Of a DNA stretch of 8,024 nt, positions 6,810-8,024 are shown piece by piece. This DNA comes from Hydrogenophaga sp. GTDB taxonomy: Bacteria > Pseudomonadota > Gammaproteobacteria > Burkholderiales > Burkholderiaceae. The notes beneath the pieces were generated by a model. It did not search any database, had not been told where the DNA came from, and worked only from the letters and a program-made list of their open reading frames with translations. Location: the NCBI GenBank assembly GCA_025458545.1, contig JALOSH010000236.1:1-8024 (forward strand). The letters run 5' to 3'. The translations under genes and the position numbers were made by a program. Numbering within the stretch: position 1 is the stretch's first letter; each line of letters starts with the position of its first letter.

Positions 6810-7751
6810 TCAATGCTTCGGCGGACCACCGGCACCGGGCGGTGGACCCGAAGGCGCCCACTTCTCGCGGTGCTGAAACAGGAACAGCTGCGAGGCATCG
6901 GCGCCCATGGGCGCTTCGCGGGCAACCCAGCGTTCATCGTGCTGGTCCATGTCGGCGTCGTATTCGACATGACAGCCCAGCGGCGAGTTGAAGTACCAGA
7001 ACCAGTTGCTGCCGAACTTGTGGCGCCCGGGACCCCAGAAGCTCTCGTAGCCCTTCTCGACAAAGCGGGTGCCGGCCAGCATCAGCTCGTTCGGACCGCC
7101 CAGGTGGAAGGTGAAGTGCTCGCAGCCCTTCATGAACGGCGGCGTCTGGATCATGAAGAGGCAGTGGTGCTCGTGCGAGCCCGCCGGGCGCAGGAACGGA
7201 CCCACGCCGGTGAAGCGGTCGGTGCAGACGAAGCCCAGTCGCTTCACGTAAAACGCCTCGCCCTTGGCCGAGTCGGGCACAAAATAGACCACGTGCGACA
7301 GGCTGCGCGGCAGTGCGGGAGCGCCTTGATCAGCCGCGACCACATTGGCGGGTCGTTGAACCGGCGCTCCAGGCGCGTTCACCGCCTCGGCGGGCATGTC
7401 CAACGGGCGACGCACCGTGACCTGAAACGCCAGCGCGAAACCCAGGTCGTCCTGCGCGCGCACCACACCGCCGTCGCGCAGCACAGGGCGGTCCTTCGAC
7501 AGTTCGTCGGCGATCGCCTCCAGGGTGGCGGCGTCGGCGACACCGTAGACGGTTTCGCGCAGCATGCTGGCGGTGCCCATGGAAGGCGGCAAGAGAGGGT
7601 CGTCCTTGGCTCGCACGATCACGGCGGTGCCATCGAGCGCCTCGAAGCGGCCATCGCCAGCGTCGCGCAGGCCGTAGTCGGCGAGGTATTGCCGACAGGC
7701 GGCGAGGTCGTCCACGCCGAAAACGAGGGCATCGGGTCCGATGATGTTCAT
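6810..7751 (-). CDS. VOC-family type I extradiol ring-cleavage dioxygenase
   Basis: A 313-residue two-domain vicinal-oxygen-chelate protein, close to the usual 290-310 residues of BphC/2,3-dihydroxybiphenyl dioxygenase relatives. The N-terminal domain (about 1-115) has lost metal ligands, as is usual. The C-terminal domain starts at LSHVVYFVPD and carries the expected Fe(II)/Mn(II) triad: H153 (SLSHVVYF), H212 (CEHFTFHLGG) and E263 (GCHVEYDADMD). It would open a catechol-type ring next to the hydroxyls to give a yellow meta-cleavage product. The C-terminus is a Pro/Gly-rich tail (about 299-313). I chose the ATG at 7751, preceded by a weak AAGAAAG and giving the family-like opening MNIIGPDALVFGVDDL. 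An in-frame ATG at 7775 adds MDPPRKKV but has only a few bases of spacer after the previous stop. Confidence 0.9.
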   Translation of the reverse strand: MNIIGPDALVFGVDDLAACRQYLADYGLRDAGDGRFEALDGTAVIVRAKDDPLLPPSMGTASMLRETVYGVADAATLEAIADELSKDRPVLRDGGVVRAQDDLGFALAFQVTVRRPLDMPAEAVNAPGAPVQRPANVVAADQGAPALPRSLSHVVYFVPDSAKGEAFYVKRLGFVCTDRFTGVGPFLRPAGSHEHHCLFMIQTPPFMKGCEHFTFHLGGPNELMLAGTRFVEKGYESFWGPGRHKFGSNWFWYFNSPLGCHVEYDADMDQHDERWVAREAPMGADASQLFLFQHREKWAPSGPPPGAGGPPKH

Positions 7752-7778
7752 GACTTTCTTTCTTGGTGGATCCATGCA

Positions 7779-8024
7779 TCAGGTGGCGGTGCGGTTGTCG
7801 AAGCTGGCGTGCTGTGCGCCACCCTCGCGGTCGGTGAAGACCTTGAGTTCACGCTTCGGGCTGTTGACGAGCTGCTCGTAGGTGCGCTCGGCCCACTTCA
7901 GCGGTATCTGCGAGTCCTTGGCGCCGTGCGTCACGAGGAAGGGCACGCGGATCTTCTCGACCACGCCGTCCAGGTGCACGTCCTCGGCGATGCGCATGAA
8001 GTCGGCCACATCCTTCGCGCCCCA
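7779..8024 (-). CDS. Alpha/beta hydrolase, C-terminal part
   Basis: The frame enters from the right edge, and 81 residues are visible (WGAKDVADFMRIAED...). The segment VPFLVTHGAKDSQIPL carries the likely catalytic Asp after strand beta-7, and EGGAQHASFDN the catalytic His, in the pattern of the 2,6-dihydroxypseudooxynicotine hydrolase / dipeptidyl-peptidase-like group of alpha/beta hydrolases. The nucleophile lies outside the window. In that group some members cleave C-C bonds of aromatic degradation intermediates, which would suit a gene just before a ring-cleavage dioxygenase; an esterase role is the alternative. The protein stops only six residues after the Asp-Asn that follows the His, with no final helix. 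The GTG at 8009 is internal, not a start. It is separated from the dioxygenase by 27 bp. Confidence 0.85.
   Translation of the reverse strand, partial: WGAKDVADFMRIAEDVHLDGVVEKIRVPFLVTHGAKDSQIPLKWAERTYEQLVNSPKRELKVFTDREGGAQHASFDNRTAT

Noticed and set aside
1..8024. tRNA, rRNA, insertion sequence, CRISPR, attachment site or long repeats
   Set aside because: None seen on either strand. The window is almost fully occupied by the protein genes listed, and no gap reaches 100 bp.

Overview
The window is a stretch of a GC-rich bacterial chromosome or large plasmid. Every gene I can support lies on the minus strand, so transcription runs from position 8024 towards position 1. Three features suggest a betaproteobacterium of the Burkholderiales, probably Comamonadaceae-like: a Bug-type (TctC) solute-binding protein with no membrane partners beside it, strong G/C preference at third codon positions, and a catabolic gene mix common in that group. 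This placement is inferred from gene content, not from a marker gene.

Layout in transcription order: (1) the 3' end of an alpha/beta hydrolase (7779-8024, entering from outside); (2) a VOC-fold type I extradiol dioxygenase (6810-7751); (3) a small Rieske [2Fe-2S] protein (6443-6793); (4) a class A FAD-dependent monooxygenase (5322-6446); (5) a cyclase-family metal hydrolase (4515-5312); (6) a lipoprotein-type arylsulfatase interrupted by a frameshift (2774-4518); (7) a formylglycine-generating enzyme with an N-terminal export signal (1756-2766); (8) a cupin protein (1087-1665); (9) a Bug-family periplasmic binding protein (56-1051); (10) the first codons of what looks like a fumarylacetoacetate hydrolase family gene (1-35). 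Gaps run from a 4-base ATGA overlap to 90 bp. No promoter, terminator, tRNA, mobile element or CRISPR is visible, so this looks like the middle of one long operon.

The genes read as one catabolic programme for an aromatic compound, plausibly one that carries a sulfate ester. The binding protein would capture the substrate or a related acid. The sulfatase, activated by its neighbouring maturase, would remove sulfate in the envelope. The FAD monooxygenase would hydroxylate the freed phenol, the VOC dioxygenase would open the ring, and the alpha/beta hydrolase, cyclase-family hydrolase and FAH-family protein would process the ring-cleavage product. The substrate cannot be read from the sequence.

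The most notable points are the broken sulfatase (all catalytic residues kept but split over two frames, with a family-typical linker missing at the break), the apparently exported FGE next to it, the Rieske protein translationally coupled to a monooxygenase type that normally needs no ferredoxin, and the combination of desulfation and ring-cleavage genes in one transcription unit.
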